A DNA stretch of 51,062 nt, from assembly GCA_000989765.1 (NCBI GenBank), contig LBOW01000004.1, positions 1-51,062 on the forward strand. The letters run 5' to 3'. Below are positions 23,869 to 32,489 of the stretch, one piece after another. This DNA comes from Candidatus Woesebacteria bacterium GW2011_GWB1_33_22. Its GTDB lineage: Bacteria; Patescibacteriota; Microgenomatia; UBA8517. The translations under genes and the position numbers were made by a program. The notes beneath the pieces were generated by a model. It was not told the DNA's origin, searched no databases, and was given only the letters and a program-made list of their open reading frames with translations. Numbering within the stretch: the stretch's first letter is position 1; every line of letters begins with the position of its first letter.

Positions 23869-24633
23869 ATGAATCTATTTCAAACACTGCTGTTATCAAT
23901 TGTTGAAGGTACAACTGAATTTTTGCCTATTTCTTCAACAGGGCATTTGATTTTAGTTGCAAATCTTTTTAAAATTCCTCAAACTGAATTCGTTAAGTCT
24001 TTTGAGATAATTATCCAACTTGGGGCAATTTTAGCAGTCGTAGCTATTTACTTTAGAAAAATTATAACCAATTTAGATGCTAAATTGTGGAAAAACATTA
24101 TAGTTGCCTTTTTACCATCGGCAATATTTGGTCTTATTTTTTACAAGTACATTAAGTTGTACTTGATTGGTAATTCTACAGTTGTAATTTGGAGTTTACT
24201 AATCGGCGGAGTTGCCATGCTTTTGTTTGAGCGTTTTCATAAGTTTTCTTCTATACGCTATACGCTATCACCTATACGCTATCTAGTAATTGGTCTATTC
24301 CAAGTCCTTTCCATGATTCCAGGGGTTTCCCGTGCTTTTGCAACAATTTTTGGAGGCATGGTTGTTGGATTAAATAGAAAAGAAGCCGTAGAATTTTCAT
24401 TTTTTTTGGCAATTCCAACTATGTTTGGAGCAACTGTTTTAGATATTTATAAAACTAAAATTTGGTTAAATCCCACTCCCGATGTGGGATTATTAATTAT
24501 TGGCTTTTTTGCTAGTTTTTTAACTGCTTACTTTGTAATTAAATGGTTTATTAAATTTGTAGAATCTCACAATTTCACAATCTTTGGCTGGTACAGAATC
24601 ATTTTGGCTCTAATTTTCTTATTCTATCTCTGA
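23869..24633 (+). CDS. uppP: Undecaprenyl-diphosphatase UppP/BacA
   Basis: 254 residues and about seven transmembrane helices. Signature EGTTEFLPISSTGHLIL near the N-terminus and PGVSRAFATIFGG near 150; the usual PGxSRS has Ala in place of the second Ser. It dephosphorylates C55-PP to recycle the carrier for peptidoglycan and other polymers. It contains two in-frame repeat elements (24251-24282 and 24469-24491). The 3' end overlaps the convergent uvrB by 35 bp. Confidence 0.93.
   Translation: MNLFQTLLLSIVEGTTEFLPISSTGHLILVANLFKIPQTEFVKSFEIIIQLGAILAVVAIYFRKIITNLDAKLWKNIIVAFLPSAIFGLIFYKYIKLYLIGNSTVVIWSLLIGGVAMLLFERFHKFSSIRYTLSPIRYLVIGLFQVLSMIPGVSRAFATIFGGMVVGLNRKEAVEFSFFLAIPTMFGATVLDIYKTKIWLNPTPDVGLLIIGFFASFLTAYFVIKWFIKFVESHNFTIFGWYRIILALIFLFYL
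24251..24282. repeat. Family A word repeat inside uppP
   Basis: Three copies of CTATACGCTAT-like words, the reverse complement of the uvrC element at 17851. It encodes SIRYTLSPIRY in a loop ahead of the PGVSR motif. Confidence 0.75.
24469..24491. repeat. Family C palindrome inside uppP
   Basis: AATCCCAC-TCCCGAT-GTGGGATT, perfect 8-bp arms, encoding NPTPDVG in a loop. It matches the holA-like element at 35798, which encodes NPTPGVG. Confidence 0.6.
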
Positions 24634-26569
24634 TTTCAGCAGCAAGTTCAAAGTTTAGGTCGTGGGCAGCTATAATCATTTCTTTCTTTAAATCTTTAAC
24701 TAATTTTCGTTTATCCATAGGTGTTAAACTGCCCGTATCTACTGCAAGGATTGGTGTTACTAATTCCTCATTTCTTTCTACTAATTTCTCTCTTAATGGT
24801 TTTGAAATTGATTTTGGAATTATTCCATATTTTTTATTCATTGCAATTTGATATTCTCTTCTTCTTTTGACTTCACTTAAAGCTCGTTCCATGCTTCCTG
24901 TAATTTTATCTGCATACATAATGACCCGACCTTTAACATGCCTAGCAGCCCTACCCATTGTTTGAATAAGTGAGGTTTGGCTTCTTAAAAAGCCTTCTTT
25001 GTCTGCATCAAGTATGGCCACAAGTCCAACTTCTGGAAGATCTAACCCCTCTCTTAAAAGGTTAATTCCAACAAGTACATCATATGTTCCTTTTCGAAGA
25101 TTATCTAAAATATCAGTTCTATCAAGAGTTTTGACATCCGAGTGTAAATATGCGACTTTTAATCCTTGTTCTTCAAGATATATAGACAGATCTTCAGCTG
25201 TTCTTTTGGTAAGTGTTGTTACCAACACTCTTCTTTTTTCTTTTATCTCTTTTTTTATTTCTTCTATTACATCTGCAACTTGATGAGTTGTTGGTTTAAC
25301 TACTACTTCAGGATCTGAAATTCCCGTAGGTCTTAATAATTGCTCAACAATACAGCCTTCAGACATAGATTGTTCCCATTCATCTGGAGTCGCGCTAAGT
25401 GCTATAAAATTAGGAATTTTTCTCATAAATTCTTCAAATTTTAAGGGTCTGTTATCAAGTGCCGAAGGAAGTCTAAAACCATAGTCAATAAGAGTTGATT
25501 TCCTTGAAAAATCTCCAGCATACATACCCCTTATTTGTGGGAAAGTAATATGAGATTCATCTACAATAACTAAACAGTCTTTTGGAAAGTAATTTAGAAG
25601 TGTAAAGGGAGCGTCTCCAGGCGCCCTCCCATCAAAATATCTTGAGTAGTTTTCAATTCCTTTGACATAGCCAATCTCTTTAATCATTTCAAGGTCATAA
25701 GTAACTCTCTGACTTAATCTTTGTGCCTCAAGTAGTTTGTTTTCTTTTCTTAATTTATTAACTCTTAGATCTAAGTCGTGTTTAATATTATCAAATGCTG
25801 ACCCATGAGTTTTGGGATCGGTTATAAAATGTTTGGCGGGATATAATACATAGGGTATAGCGAACAGGTTATAGGTTATAGATCCTGAAACAGCATTAAT
25901 TTTAGAAATTTTTTTGATTTTTCCTAATTCTAATTCTATGCGTATAGCTTCGTCGGTATAGGCGGGGTAAATATCAATATTTTCTCCTCGAACTCTAAAA
26001 GTTCCTCTTTTAAATTCAAATTCGTTTCTTTCGTACTGTAAATCAAGAAACCTATCAATTATTTGCTCTCTAGTAACTTTCATTCCAGCTACAAATTCAA
26101 AGGCAAATTTGCCATATTCATTCGGGGATCCAATATTATAAATGCAAGAAACAGAGGCAACGACTATTACATCTTTTCTAGTCAAAAGATTTGTAGTCGT
26201 TGCAAGCCTGAGTTTATCTATAAGTTCATTAATTGCAGAGTCTTTTTCAATGTAAGTATCAGTTGATGGAATATAACTTTCAGGTTGGTAATAATCATAG
26301 TAAGAAACAAAGTAACTTACCGCATTTTCAGGAAATAAATCTCTCATCTCTTGGTAAAGCTGGGCTGCAAGAGTTTTATTATGAGAAATAATTAAAGTTG
26401 GTTTTTGAAGCTTTTCAATAACGTTAGCAACTGTAAAAGTTTTTCCACTACCAGTGACTCCAAGTAATGTTTGATATTTAATATTATTTTTGATATTACT
26501 AACCAATTTATTAACAGCCAATTTCTGTTCAGGAATTAGTTTGTGTGGACTATGTAATTTAAAATTCAT
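24599..26569 (-). CDS. uvrB: Excinuclease ABC subunit UvrB
   Basis: 656 residues, full length. Walker A GVTGSGKTFT near 40, beta-hairpin with YYDYYQPESYIPSTDTYIEKD (motif near 90-110), DESH box, helicase motifs V/VI (GINLLREGLDLPE; QTMGRAARH) and a C-terminal UVR domain. UvrB verifies damage and recruits UvrC. A family A element inserts just before YPAKHF. TAAAAT (26576-26581) ends six bases from the ATG. Divergent from lexA across a 124-bp gap containing a large palindrome, so SOS control is plausible. Confidence 0.97.
   Translation of the reverse strand: MNFKLHSPHKLIPEQKLAVNKLVSNIKNNIKYQTLLGVTGSGKTFTVANVIEKLQKPTLIISHNKTLAAQLYQEMRDLFPENAVSYFVSYYDYYQPESYIPSTDTYIEKDSAINELIDKLRLATTTNLLTRKDVIVVASVSCIYNIGSPNEYGKFAFEFVAGMKVTREQIIDRFLDLQYERNEFEFKRGTFRVRGENIDIYPAYTDEAIRIELELGKIKKISKINAVSGSITYNLFAIPYVLYPAKHFITDPKTHGSAFDNIKHDLDLRVNKLRKENKLLEAQRLSQRVTYDLEMIKEIGYVKGIENYSRYFDGRAPGDAPFTLLNYFPKDCLVIVDESHITFPQIRGMYAGDFSRKSTLIDYGFRLPSALDNRPLKFEEFMRKIPNFIALSATPDEWEQSMSEGCIVEQLLRPTGISDPEVVVKPTTHQVADVIEEIKKEIKEKRRVLVTTLTKRTAEDLSIYLEEQGLKVAYLHSDVKTLDRTDILDNLRKGTYDVLVGINLLREGLDLPEVGLVAILDADKEGFLRSQTSLIQTMGRAARHVKGRVIMYADKITGSMERALSEVKRRREYQIAMNKKYGIIPKSISKPLREKLVERNEELVTPILAVDTGSLTPMDKRKLVKDLKKEMIIAAHDLNFELAAEIRDRIRKLEPK
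25851..25881. repeat. Family A word repeat inside uvrB
   Basis: TAGGGTATAGCG and two TATAGGTTATAG-like words. On the gene strand it encodes YNLFAIPYVLY, sharing AIPY with the uvrC insertion in the same reading frame. It lies directly before the conserved YPA motif. Confidence 0.7.
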
Positions 26570-26575
26570 AGACGT

Positions 26576-26581
26576 ATTTTA
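26576..26581 (-). promoter_or_regulatory. uvrB -10 element
   Basis: TGTTAAAAT on the minus strand (TG plus TAAAAT), ending 6 bases before the uvrB ATG; predicts a leaderless mRNA. Confidence 0.5.
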
Positions 26582-26595
26582 ACATAACATCTGTT

Positions 26596-26630
26596 AGGTT
26601 CGGAACCCGTAAGTTACGGGTTCCGAACCT
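26596..26630. repeat. Family B 35-bp palindrome between uvrB and lexA
   Basis: AGGTTCGGAACCCGTAA-G-TTACGGGTTCCGAACCT: perfect 17-bp arms and a 1-base centre, no T-run, so not an ordinary terminator. A 31-bp version lies in frame in gatB. It could act as an operator for the divergent uvrB-lexA pair, but its recurrence in gatB favours a mobile palindrome. Confidence 0.8.
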
Positions 26631-26657
26631 GTAAGCAAATGTACCAGAAAGATATAG

Positions 26658-26686
26658 TTGACTCATTCGGTCTTTGTTTGTATATT
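26658..26686 (+). promoter_or_regulatory. lexA promoter
   Basis: TTGACT (26658-26663), 17-bp spacer, TATATT (26681-26686), then 7 bases to the ATG at 26694. The best -35/-10 pair in the plus-strand genes; the transcript should be leaderless. The spacer and -10 (TTTGTATATTCATATA) include a partial palindrome that could bind LexA. Confidence 0.7.
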
Positions 26687-26693
26687 CATATAT

Positions 26694-27332
26694 ATGACAG
26701 TTTCAAGAACAGCTCCAGTAATCTACAAAAGACAGGCCCAAATTTTGGACTTTATCAAACAGTCGATTGAAAACACAGGGTTTGCACCTACCTTAAGAGA
26801 CATTGCAAATGCAATTGGTGTTAATTCTTTAGCTACCGTTCATGAACACGTACAAGGATTAGTTGAGAAAGGGCTATTAAAGAGAACCTCTGGAAGACTT
26901 CGAAAAATGGAACTTACAACTGACATCAATACCAATAACGAGGGAATAACAGTTCCAATTTTAGGCTACATTGCAGCAGGATCACCTATTGAACCTATGA
27001 CTGATCCTTCTGCTCACATGTCAATTCCTCCAAATTTTGCCAGTAAAACAAAAAGAGTTTATGTTTTGCAAGTTAGAGGCCAATCAATGATTGAAGATCA
27101 TATTGATGATGGAGATTTTGTAATTTGTGAACAAGTAGAAACCGCAAATAATGGTGAAATAGTCGTAGCACTTCTTCGAAATGGTATGGCTACTTTAAAA
27201 AGATACTTTAAAGAAGCGACTCGCATTAGGCTTGAACCAGCAAATGCTAAGATGTCTCCTATCTTTGCAAAGGAAGTAGTAATCCAAGGAAGAGTTGTGG
27301 GACTAATTAGAAAATACCAATCCTTCAAGTAA
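26694..27332 (+). CDS. lexA: LexA repressor
   Basis: 212 residues from the ATG at 26694; the upstream TTG is part of the -35. The N-terminal winged helix (TLRDIANAIGVNSLATVHEHVQGL) precedes the S24 autoprotease domain with cleavage site AAGSP near 92, Ser in GQSMIEDHI near 130 and Lys in TLKRY near 168. It represses SOS genes until RecA-stimulated self-cleavage. Overlaps the convergent gpmI by 30 bp. Confidence 0.95.
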   Translation: MTVSRTAPVIYKRQAQILDFIKQSIENTGFAPTLRDIANAIGVNSLATVHEHVQGLVEKGLLKRTSGRLRKMELTTDINTNNEGITVPILGYIAAGSPIEPMTDPSAHMSIPPNFASKTKRVYVLQVRGQSMIEDHIDDGDFVICEQVETANNGEIVVALLRNGMATLKRYFKEATRIRLEPANAKMSPIFAKEVVIQGRVVGLIRKYQSFK

Positions 27333-28967
27333 ATTTCTGCCCGTCATTTGAGTTGGCACAGTTAAACCCAAAAGATTTAAAATAGTTGGAGCAACATCAG
27401 CCAAGATTCCTGAAGGCAAAGTCTCTCCTCGTCCTGTAAAATCTTTTGATATTACTATTAATGGAACAGGATTACTTGAATGCTCTGTTTCTATCTGACC
27501 AGATTGAGCATCAATCATTTCTTCACAATTGCCGTGATCTGCTGTTATAACTAGACACCCGTCATAGGCCAAGGCAAAATTGGCAAGCCTAGCTACGCAT
27601 TCATCGGTAACCTGACAGGCTTTTACAGCCGAACCAATATTGCCTGTATGACCAACCATGTCAGGGTTGGCATAGTTAATTAGTATGAATTTATAATCAA
27701 AGTTTGATTTAAGTTGGGCAAGTACTGAATCAGTTAATTCAATTGCACTCATTTCAGGTTTTAAATCATAGGTAGCTACTTTAGGGGACGGAACAATTAA
27801 ATGGTCCTCAAGATCAAACGGTGTTTCCTGTTGACCATTAAAATAAAAAGTTACAAATTTTTCCTTTTCACTTTCTGAGGATCTGAGTTGTCTAAAACCA
27901 TTATCTGATATTACACGTCCAAACGGCATATCAACTGTTTCTGGAGGAAAGGCAACTACTGAGCCCTCTTCTACTAAAATTTTTTCATATTCGGTCATAG
28001 TAGCAAAATAGAGATTATTAAGTCTGGATGGTCTATTAAAAGCTACTTCTAATTCTTGTGTTGGATTTGTACTTATATGTTTTTTTAGATATTTAACTCT
28101 AAACGGATCAAAAGAAATATTGGCAGTAGCCTTTGAAAAATCATTAAAAACAAATGCACGGCTTAACTGTCTTGGTCTATCAACCCTGAAGTTAAAAAAT
28201 ATAACAGAATCATTATCAGTTATAAGTTTAAGAGGTTTACCGTCACTACCCATAATTAGAGCAGGATCAATAAATTCGTCAGTTTTACCATTATCATATG
28301 AAGCTGAAATTGCTTCCTCTGGAGTTTTAACTAAATTACCTTGACCTTTAGTTAATGCATTATAAGCTTTTTCAGTTCTATCCCATCTAAAATCTCTATC
28401 CATTGCCCAATAGCGTCCCATAAGAGAGGCTATTTGACCAACATTTTCTCTTTTAATAACTTCCTTTATTTTGTTCAAATATACTTTTGCAGCTGTGGGA
28501 GGAGAATCCCTTCCATCTGTAAAAAGATGTAAAAATACTCTGTCGAATTTATTTCTACTACAAAGCTGGATGAGGGCAAAAAGATGTTCAAGATTTGAAT
28601 GAACTCCACCTGCGCCTGTTAAACCCATTATATGAAGATTTGAGTTAAATTTAGTAGCGTGTTCAATTGAGCCAAGCAAAGTTTGGTTAGAAAAAAATGT
28701 CCCATCAGCTATTGACATATTAATTCTCATTAAATCCTGATAAATGATTCGTCCAGCCCCTAAATTCAGGTGTCCTGTTTCAGTATTTCCAGCTTCGCCT
28801 CGAGGCAATCCAACAGATTCTCCTGCAGCTTGTAATTCAGTATGAGGATATCCAACACTATATCTATTCATATTAATACAATTTGCAATAGAAATTGCAT
28901 TACCTGCTGAAGGAGCAGAAATACCCCAACCGTCTAAAATTGCCAGTATTACAAATTTGGGGATCAT
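27303..28967 (-). CDS. gpmI: Phosphoglycerate mutase, cofactor-independent
   Basis: 554 residues with the alkaline-phosphatase fold: first metal motif ILDGWGIS, then GNTETGHLNLGAGR near 60, HSNLEHL, DGRDSPP, DGDR-like DRDFRWDR, NYANPDMVGHTG and TADHGNCEE. It interconverts 3- and 2-phosphoglycerate. The usual nucleophile Ser62 (GNSEVGH) is Thr here. The start overlaps the enolase stop (ATGA). It is last in the long operon. Confidence 0.93.
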   Translation of the reverse strand: MIPKFVILAILDGWGISAPSAGNAISIANCINMNRYSVGYPHTELQAAGESVGLPRGEAGNTETGHLNLGAGRIIYQDLMRINMSIADGTFFSNQTLLGSIEHATKFNSNLHIMGLTGAGGVHSNLEHLFALIQLCSRNKFDRVFLHLFTDGRDSPPTAAKVYLNKIKEVIKRENVGQIASLMGRYWAMDRDFRWDRTEKAYNALTKGQGNLVKTPEEAISASYDNGKTDEFIDPALIMGSDGKPLKLITDNDSVIFFNFRVDRPRQLSRAFVFNDFSKATANISFDPFRVKYLKKHISTNPTQELEVAFNRPSRLNNLYFATMTEYEKILVEEGSVVAFPPETVDMPFGRVISDNGFRQLRSSESEKEKFVTFYFNGQQETPFDLEDHLIVPSPKVATYDLKPEMSAIELTDSVLAQLKSNFDYKFILINYANPDMVGHTGNIGSAVKACQVTDECVARLANFALAYDGCLVITADHGNCEEMIDAQSGQIETEHSSNPVPLIVISKDFTGRGETLPSGILADVAPTILNLLGLTVPTQMTGRNLLEGLVFSN

Positions 28968-30226
28968 GTAATTGCTTCAAGTTCTAACTCTATGGCAGAT
29001 AATCTATTATACTTCGCAACCCTCTCTCCTCGCGCTGGAGCACCAAATTTAGCATAATCTGAGGCAATCCCAACAGCAAAATCTGCAATAAATGAATCAT
29101 TAGTCTCTCCCGATCTGTGAGAGGTAATTAATTTCCAGTTTACGTCTTTGGCCATTTTAACAACTTGTAAGGTTTCAGTAACTGTACCAATTTGATTAGG
29201 TTTAATAACTGCCCCATTACAAGCTTTCTCATCAATTGCTTTTTGCATTCTTTTGGGGTTTGTTACTAAGAGATCATCACCAACCACTGTGACTGAACCT
29301 GAAAGTTCTGTAGTTAATTTTTTCCAACTATCCCAAGCATCCTCCTGAAAAGCATCTTCCAAAATAGCTAATTTATAATTACTGATTAGTTCTTTGTAAT
29401 AATCCAAAAGTTGGTTATCAGAAAGAGAACTGGATCTATCTCTTATAGTGTAGTTTCCATTTTTATAGAAACTATTGGCTGCAACATCTAGACCTAAAAA
29501 GACATCACGACCTAACGAGTAATTTGTTTGTTTAACAGATTCAACAAATACTTCGAACGCATCGGCGTTTGTAAACAAATTTGGAGCATATCCACCCTCA
29601 TGACCCACGGAGTGAATAGCACCACGGCGAGCTAAATTATCACCAATTGTCTGATATATTTCTACTGCCATCTGTAATCCATCAGAAAATTTTTTATTTG
29701 TTGCTGGAATCATCCAGAATTCTTGAAAGTCCAAATTTCCCGCTCCGTGTAGACCGCCATTAATCATATTTAATAATGGTGTTGGAATTTTAACTCCTTT
29801 TTTCATACCACGTTCGACAGATAATTCATTAATCCAAGTATAAAGAGCCTTATTTTGTGATGAGGCTGCGATTTTACAAACAACTTCAGAAATAGCCAAG
29901 ATTGAGTTCCCTCCAAATTTTGTTTTGTTTTCGGTTCCATCAAGAGAAATTAATTTTTGATCAATTTCAGATTGTTTTGTTGGATCCATACCAGTAATTG
30001 CTGGACCTAATATTTTATTTATGTTCTCCACTGCCTTTAAGACTCCTTCACCGTGATATCTAGTTAAATCCTTATCTCTTAATTCTAATGCTTCATGACT
30101 ACCTGTTGACGTACCTGCAGGAACCGAGGCGGTTGCAAACCTACCATCGTCAAGTTGACAATAACATTCAACTGTAGGTACACCTCTACTATCCAAGATT
30201 TCTCTAGACCATATTCTCTTGATCAT
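28964..30226 (-). CDS. eno: Enolase
   Basis: 420 residues. Catalytic and metal motifs are conserved: SVGHEGGYAPN, LAILEDAFQEDAW, VVGDDLLVTN, IKPNQIGT and TSHRSGETND. It converts 2-phosphoglycerate to phosphoenolpyruvate. The ATG at 30226 follows AAAGGTGAT and overlaps the ppsA end by 23 bp. It is grouped with gpmI and ppsA, which together run 3-phosphoglycerate to pyruvate or the reverse. Confidence 0.97.
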   Translation of the reverse strand: MIKRIWSREILDSRGVPTVECYCQLDDGRFATASVPAGTSTGSHEALELRDKDLTRYHGEGVLKAVENINKILGPAITGMDPTKQSEIDQKLISLDGTENKTKFGGNSILAISEVVCKIAASSQNKALYTWINELSVERGMKKGVKIPTPLLNMINGGLHGAGNLDFQEFWMIPATNKKFSDGLQMAVEIYQTIGDNLARRGAIHSVGHEGGYAPNLFTNADAFEVFVESVKQTNYSLGRDVFLGLDVAANSFYKNGNYTIRDRSSSLSDNQLLDYYKELISNYKLAILEDAFQEDAWDSWKKLTTELSGSVTVVGDDLLVTNPKRMQKAIDEKACNGAVIKPNQIGTVTETLQVVKMAKDVNWKLITSHRSGETNDSFIADFAVGIASDYAKFGAPARGERVAKYNRLSAIELELEAIT

Positions 30227-32489
30227 AAATCACCTTTCTAACTCTATTAATTGCATCAGGATTAACAGATATACTACTAACTCCTGCCTTAACTAAAATT
30301 TCAATCATTTCATCATAACTACTTGCAGCTTGACCACATATTGAAGATGTTATGCCATATTTATGACAGGTTTTAATTATTCTTTTTAATGCCCAAATAA
30401 CTTCAGGGTTCATCTCATTAAATGCTGTCGCTACGGTTGAATTATCTCTATCTGTACCTTGAAGTAACATTGTTAAATCATTACTTCCAATTGATATTCC
30501 ATCGATGCCAACTTTAATAAATTCTTCAAGTAAAATAACATTTACAGGGATCTCAACCATCATCCAAAACTTAAAAGTTGGATCATCAAAAAGACCAGTC
30601 GCGTTAACAAGTCTTCTTACTCTTCGCAACTCTTCAGGGCTTCTTACAAAAGGTATCATAATCTGGAGATTATTGTACTTTTCTCTAACTTTTTTAAGAG
30701 CAGTTAGTTCTAGATTAAAGACTTCTGGATCAGAAATATACCTAAAGGCTCCACGAAATCCAAGCATAGGATTAGGCTCTTGTGGTTCCCAGTTTTTACC
30801 TCCCTCAAGACTTCGATATTCATTAGTTTTGAAATCAGTTGCCCTATAGACAACCTGCCTTGGATAAAATGCGTCGCAAAATGTAGTTAAATTATTAACA
30901 AGTTTATTTATAAAAATATCTTGGGTTTTTCTTTTTATTGCTTCCTTGGGGTGGATTCCAATGCCTGCTATAATAAATTCAGCGCGCAGAAGACCTACAC
31001 CATCTACATTCATCTCAGAAACCTTTTTGGCCAAATCTGGTTCTGCTAAATTAACGTAGACTTTTGTAGCAGTTTTTAAGTTTTGACTTATTTTTATTTC
31101 ATCCTTTTTAACTATTAATTCTTCATTCTTAATTCCTCCTAGAAACACTTCACCTGTTTTACCATTAACTGTCACAATTTGGTCATCTTTTAATGTTTTA
31201 GTGGCCGTCTTTGTTCCCACTACACAAGGAGTTCCCATTTCGCGACTAACAATTGCAGCATGACTTGTCATGCCACCTTCATTAGTAACGATTGCTGAAG
31301 CCTTCTTCATTGCTGGTACATAATCAGGTGATGTCATTGGAGCGACTAAAACATCTCCTTTTTCAATTTTATCAATTTCTTTAGGAGATCGTAAAATTTT
31401 AACAACACCTGTTCCAATACCAGGTGAAGCTGGTATTCCTTTTAAAATAGGTGCTGTATTTTGCGTCAATTTATCATTTAGCTTTTTACCAGCTTCGCTG
31501 GCCAAGCTTCGCTTATCATTTACCTTTTCTATAGTTGTTATTGGCCTTGTTTGTACGATATAAATTTTACCCTTTTCTATTGCCCATTCTGTATCTTGTG
31601 GAAAATAATAATGCTCTTGAAGTTTTTGACCAATTTTAGCTAAAGAGACAATGTCAATATCTGTTAATTTGATTTTATCCCATAATTTCTTTGGTAGATC
31701 TCTTTCTTCAGTTTTATTATTTCTCTTGGTTAAAAGTTTTTCTTGAGTGTTTGCTTCTTTTGAAAGAATTGCAAAAGTTTCTTTTTGAACAACATAATGG
31801 TCGGGAATGTAAGCACCTTGGACAATCATTTCACCTAAACCCCAAACAGCGTCTATCACAATTCTGTCTTTTAGATTAGTCACGGGGTCGATAGAAAACA
31901 TGATTCCAGAGACTTCTGACTGAATCATTTTTTGTACAATTACAGAAATGCCTACCTTGTCATGTTTAATTTTATTTTGTACCCTGTAATAAATTGCCCT
32001 AGGAGTAAAAAGAGATGCCCAACATTCTCTAATTGCAATTTGTAAATTAGCTTCTCCTTTAATGTTTAAAAAAGTTGCTTGTTGACCTGCAAAACTCATC
32101 CCCGGCAAATCTTCCGCAGTTGCAGATGACCTAACGGCAACTAAGGCTTTAGAAAATCTGTTGGAGAGTTTTTTATAATATTTATCAACTTCATGAAATA
32201 CTACTTCAGGGAATTTTGACGTATTAATTAATTTTTGTAGTTTTTTGGAAGCATTTTCAAGCTGTGCTGGATCATTAACATTGGTAACAGCTAATATATC
32301 GTAAATTTTTGAAGATATATCATTTTCTTTCAAGAACAAATCATATGCAGGAACTGTAACAGCAAATCCGTTTGGAACAGGAAAACCTGCTTTGGTCATT
32401 TCACCTAAGTTTGCACCTTTTCCACCAACTAAAGAAAGATCGTCTTTATCTATATTTTTAAATTCAACAACTAACGGCAGTGAGGTCAT
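30204..32489 (-). CDS. ppsA: Phosphoenolpyruvate synthase
   Basis: 761 residues. An N-terminal ATP-grasp domain (LVGGKGANLGEM, VRSSATAEDLPGMSFAGQQ), central swivelling domain with the phospho-His in GGMTSHAAIVSREMG, and a C-terminal TIM barrel (GVGLLRAEF, NPMLGFRG, GSNDLTM, CGQAAS). It makes PEP from pyruvate and ATP, giving AMP and Pi; in reduced genomes it may also run towards ATP. It overlaps the SIS gene by ATGA. Confidence 0.95.
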   Translation of the reverse strand: MTSLPLVVEFKNIDKDDLSLVGGKGANLGEMTKAGFPVPNGFAVTVPAYDLFLKENDISSKIYDILAVTNVNDPAQLENASKKLQKLINTSKFPEVVFHEVDKYYKKLSNRFSKALVAVRSSATAEDLPGMSFAGQQATFLNIKGEANLQIAIRECWASLFTPRAIYYRVQNKIKHDKVGISVIVQKMIQSEVSGIMFSIDPVTNLKDRIVIDAVWGLGEMIVQGAYIPDHYVVQKETFAILSKEANTQEKLLTKRNNKTEERDLPKKLWDKIKLTDIDIVSLAKIGQKLQEHYYFPQDTEWAIEKGKIYIVQTRPITTIEKVNDKRSLASEAGKKLNDKLTQNTAPILKGIPASPGIGTGVVKILRSPKEIDKIEKGDVLVAPMTSPDYVPAMKKASAIVTNEGGMTSHAAIVSREMGTPCVVGTKTATKTLKDDQIVTVNGKTGEVFLGGIKNEELIVKKDEIKISQNLKTATKVYVNLAEPDLAKKVSEMNVDGVGLLRAEFIIAGIGIHPKEAIKRKTQDIFINKLVNNLTTFCDAFYPRQVVYRATDFKTNEYRSLEGGKNWEPQEPNPMLGFRGAFRYISDPEVFNLELTALKKVREKYNNLQIMIPFVRSPEELRRVRRLVNATGLFDDPTFKFWMMVEIPVNVILLEEFIKVGIDGISIGSNDLTMLLQGTDRDNSTVATAFNEMNPEVIWALKRIIKTCHKYGITSSICGQAASSYDEMIEILVKAGVSSISVNPDAINRVRKVIYDQENMV

